Assembly: GCA_913053815.1 (NCBI GenBank)
Contig: CAJXGK010000094.1
Coordinates: forward strand, 1-7,027
Length of the DNA: 7,027 nucleotides
Source: an uncultured Rhodanobacteraceae bacterium
Lineage (GTDB): Bacteria > Pseudomonadota > Gammaproteobacteria > Xanthomonadales > Rhodanobacteraceae
Reading direction: 5' to 3'
Positions 5,146-7,027 of the stretch are shown piece after piece. Both the position numbers and the translations under genes were made by a program. How positions within the stretch are numbered: the stretch's first letter is position 1; each line of letters starts with the position of its first letter. Below the pieces are notes generated by a model. The model was given only the letters and a program-made list of their open reading frames with translations. It was not told the DNA's origin and did not search any database.

Positions 5146-5835
5146 ATGCGATCGACCTATTTTCTACGTGCCCTGATTCTGCTTGGTTTGGTTTGTTGGC
5201 CCAGCATCGGGGCTGCGCAGACGGCCAATCCTGATATCCAGCGGGTGCAGCGAGCGACGCAGGTGCTGGAGCAGATTGTTATGGCCCCAGATCGTGGTAT
5301 TCCCAAGAGCCTGATGCGTGGAGCCCGGGCTATTGCGGTGATTCCTGGCGTGGTCAAGGCCGGTCTGTTTTTAGCGGGCCGTTACGGTGAGGGTCTAATT
5401 TCGATTCGCCGTACCGATGGCAGCTGGTCACTACCGGCCTTCATCCGGTTTGTGGGTGCTAGTTTCGGTTTTCAGGCCGGGGTTTCGTCGACCGATGTGA
5501 TATTGGTGTTTCGCACCCAGCGCGGGGTTCATCGTCTGGTCCATGGCGAATTCACCCTTGGGGCGGATATTGCGGTAGCTGCCGGTCCGGTGGGACGCTA
5601 CTTCAATGCCGGCACCACCCCCCGCTTCAATGCCGAGATCTACTCTTATTCCCGGTCCCAGGGGCTGTTTGCCGGGGTCGCTTTGAATGGGGCGCGGATC
5701 AGTATTGACGATGCGGCTGACCAACGGCTGTATGGCCAATATGTCACGGCTCGTCGGGTGTTCGAGGGTCAAATCGATCAGGTTCCACCCGCCGTGCAGG
5801 TCTTTCGATCCAAGTTGGAGGAGTACACTAAGTAA
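5146..5835 (+). CDS. SYLF-domain (Ysc84-like) lipid-binding periplasmic protein
   Basis: The protein has 229 residues with a signal peptide ([18 protein letters not shown], cut near GAA|QT, residue 24). The mature part is essentially a single SYLF domain: [16 protein letters not shown], then [78 protein letters not shown] and [22 protein letters not shown] domains bind phosphoinositides in eukaryotic Ysc84/SH3YL1. Bacterial versions are exported proteins of poorly defined function, often linked to the envelope. Length is normal for the bacterial single-domain family. It ends 89 bases before tatA on the same strand, so read-through into tat is possible. The protein is Sec-type by its signal (no twin arginine), so proximity to tat does not show that it is a Tat substrate. 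Confidence 0.92.
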   Translation: MRSTYFLRALILLGLVCWPSIGAAQTANPDIQRVQRATQVLEQIVMAPDRGIPKSLMRGARAIAVIPGVVKAGLFLAGRYGEGLISIRRTDGSWSLPAFIRFVGASFGFQAGVSSTDVILVFRTQRGVHRLVHGEFTLGADIAVAAGPVGRYFNAGTTPRFNAEIYSYSRSQGLFAGVALNGARISIDDAADQRLYGQYVTARRVFEGQIDQVPPAVQVFRSKLEEYTK

Positions 5836-5913
5836 GCAGGTTGCTGTTCCCTATCGGGTGGCGGCAAATAGGCAGGCGTTCCACTCTGGTTACGTCACTG
5901 ATGCGTGTAGCGC

Positions 5914-5918
5914 AGGAG
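5914..5918 (+). promoter_or_regulatory. Ribosome-binding site fixing the tatA start
   Basis: AGGAG lies six bases before ATG 5925. This start gives the standard TatA N-terminus, whereas the longer open frame from 5841 would place a charged leader before the membrane helix. Confidence 0.8.
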
Positions 5919-5924
5919 AAAAGT

Positions 5925-6179
5925 ATGGGATTCGACAGCCCTTGGCACTGGTTGATACTGCTGTTGATCATCGTGCTGGTTTTTGGTACCAGCAAGCTCG
6001 GCAAGGTGGGCACTGACCTCAGTTCAGCCATCCGCAATTTCAAGAAAGGTCTCAAGGAGGGTGAGGCCGAGGATGAGGCTAAGAGTAAGGATAAGGAGGC
6101 TGGTATAGAGCACCTTGAAGCCGACGACAAGGAGCCCGTGGCCGCGGACAAAACGTCTCACCGCGAACACCATGATTGA
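5925..6179 (+). CDS. tatA: Sec-independent protein translocase subunit TatA
   Basis: Pore-forming subunit of the twin-arginine translocase, which moves folded proteins across the inner membrane using the proton gradient. The protein has 84 residues. It shows a short N-terminal membrane helix ([14 protein letters not shown], 7-20), the F20-G21 hinge, an amphipathic helix [20 protein letters not shown] (24-43) with D31 and F39 at the same positions as in E. coli TatA, and a charged acidic/lysine-rich tail ending in histidine-rich HREHHD. Length is normal. It is followed by tatB three bases after the stop and is therefore co-transcribed. The 89-base gap to the SYLF gene shows no clear promoter or terminator. 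Confidence 0.95.
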   Translation: MGFDSPWHWLILLLIIVLVFGTSKLGKVGTDLSSAIRNFKKGLKEGEAEDEAKSKDKEAGIEHLEADDKEPVAADKTSHREHHD

Positions 6180-6182
6180 GCC

Positions 6183-6764
6183 GTGTTCGGTATCGGTTTC
6201 AATGAACTAGTTTTGATCGCCTTGGTGGCGCTGATCGTGCTCGGCCCGGAAAAACTGCCCGGGGTAGCGCGGACGGCTGGGGTGATGATGCGACGGGCGC
6301 GACTGGCTTGGAATGATCTGCAAGCAGAAATTCAAGGTGATGTCGATTTGCAGGCGATCAAGCAGGAGTTCAGCGGTAATATCGACGCAGTTCGTGAAGC
6401 GGCGCGGAGTCTTGAGAACGAAACCAAGACGCTTCGCGACCAGTTGGGTGAAGTGGTGAAAGATGCGCAAGGTCAGGCCTCGGAGATCGAGGTTAGCGTC
6501 GCTAAAACGATCGGGCAGCTCCGTTCGGTTGCGACGCAATTGGATGAGCAGGCCGGTGGTGAACGGGACGATTTACGGGTCGTAGCCGCCGACCTGCGGG
6601 CCACAGCGGAACGGATTTCCAAGGCTGAGGAGCAGCGTCGTCTGGCTGTAAGCGAGCCGGATGGGGACGCGGCGATGTCGCCAACGATCGCCGCAGCCTT
6701 GCCTGCTGTCTCGGTCGACAGCTCCGATTCCGGCCTGGACAGTAAACATGACCCAGGAGCCTGA
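6183..6764 (+). CDS. tatB: Sec-independent protein translocase subunit TatB
   Basis: Forms the twin-arginine signal receptor with TatC. The protein has 193 residues from a GTG start three bases after the tatA stop, which points to translational coupling. MFGIGFNELVLIALVALIVLG (1-21) is the membrane helix with conserved E8. GPEKLPGVAR (21-30) is the TatB hinge signature, followed by an amphipathic helix. A long charged, probably coiled-coil region covers about 50-155 (EAARSLENETKTLRDQLGEV, DLRATAERISKAEEQRR). The tail is low in complexity and rich in Ala, Ser and Asp. The E. coli protein is about 170 residues, so length is normal. The end overlaps tatC by 17 bases. Confidence 0.95.
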   Translation: MFGIGFNELVLIALVALIVLGPEKLPGVARTAGVMMRRARLAWNDLQAEIQGDVDLQAIKQEFSGNIDAVREAARSLENETKTLRDQLGEVVKDAQGQASEIEVSVAKTIGQLRSVATQLDEQAGGERDDLRVVAADLRATAERISKAEEQRRLAVSEPDGDAAMSPTIAAALPAVSVDSSDSGLDSKHDPGA

Positions 6765-7027
6765 ATCCCCCGCTCAGGAAGCACTAGGTGGTTTCATCGC
6801 GCATCTGCTAGAGCTGCGTTCGCGGCTTCTTAAGGCGGTGCTGGCGGTGTTGCTGGTACTGCTGGGTCTGCTGCCGTTTTCGGACAAGCTCTACGACCTT
6901 CTGGCCCGGCCTTTGATCGAGCGCTTGCCGCAGGGCTCGCACATGATCGCTATTGAGGTGGCGAGTCCGTTTCTGACCCCGATCAAGTTGAGTTTGGTTA
7001 CCGCACTGTTTCTGGCGATGCCCGCCA
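6748..7027 (+). CDS. tatC: Sec-independent protein translocase subunit TatC, N-terminal 93 residues, runs off the right edge
   Basis: Polytopic core of the Tat receptor, which recognises the twin-arginine signal. Ninety-three residues are visible from ATG 6748. They include the cytoplasmic N-terminal motif HLLELRSRLL (19-28, with E22 and R24), the first membrane helix (about 29-44), and the highly conserved first periplasmic loop RPLIERLPQGSHMIA (54-68) followed by VASPFLTPIKL (71-81). The second helix is just starting at the edge. A full protein is about 250 residues. The start lies inside the tatB reading frame (17-base overlap) with only a weak ribosome-binding site, so translation is probably coupled to tatB. 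Confidence 0.96.
   Translation, partial: MTQEPESPAQEALGGFIAHLLELRSRLLKAVLAVLLVLLGLLPFSDKLYDLLARPLIERLPQGSHMIAIEVASPFLTPIKLSLVTALFLAMPA

Noticed and set aside
6748..6764. tatB/tatC overlap and the GTG start of tatB as anomalies
   Set aside because: Short overlaps and coupled starts are normal in tat operons.
1..7027. CRISPR array, tRNA or rRNA genes
   Set aside because: No regularly spaced direct repeats, cloverleaf-like tRNA sequence or conserved rRNA segments were seen on either strand.

Overview
The window looks like a proteobacterial chromosome segment, most likely gammaproteobacterial or close to it. The clues are a canonical ferrochelatase, a SYLF-domain periplasmic protein and a tatA-tatB-tatC operon whose TatA and TatC residues line up closely with the Escherichia coli proteins. 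The genus cannot be fixed from the sequence alone.

Left arm (1-1787, minus strand): a two-gene unit. An ATP-grasp ligase-like gene is followed, 12 bases after its stop, by the start of a radical SAM gene of the AmmeMemoRadiSam type (AmrS), which runs off the left edge. The ATP-grasp gene is a patchwork. Its first ~48 residues look like the start of an alpha/beta-hydrolase (SERHL-like). The N-terminal half of the ATP-grasp part is very GC-rich, and the C-terminal half is AT-rich like amrS.

Middle (about 1790-3950, mostly plus strand): an accessory stretch of lower GC. It holds (i) a secreted CxxCH-containing protein gene broken by three different stop codons in a row just after its signal peptide; (ii) a secreted Sel1-repeat protein; (iii) about 230 bases with no recognisable gene; (iv) a HigB/RelE-type toxin gene that has lost its 5' end, followed by an intact HigA-like antitoxin gene; (v) a 72-base site overlapping the antitoxin 3' end with the architecture of an integron attC recombination site; and (vi) a scrap of an IS481-type transposase. 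No integron integrase gene is present. I read the block as the decayed remains of one or more integron gene cassettes plus IS debris, lodged downstream of hemH. A weaker attC-like site after the broken CxxCH gene would fit a small array.

Right arm (about 3950-7027): core genes. hemH lies on the minus strand, and its C-terminus now reads about 32 codons into the foreign DNA. Diverging from it are the SYLF lipid-binding protein gene and tatA, tatB and partial tatC on the plus strand. A strong inverted repeat sits in the hemH/SYLF divergent region.

The strongest points for follow-up are the attC site with its toxin-antitoxin remnant, the triple stop, and the two gene-end chimaeras (the ATP-grasp N-terminus and the hemH C-terminus). 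I found no evidence of a complete new multi-gene system. The interest lies in how core genes have been trimmed and joined to mobile DNA.
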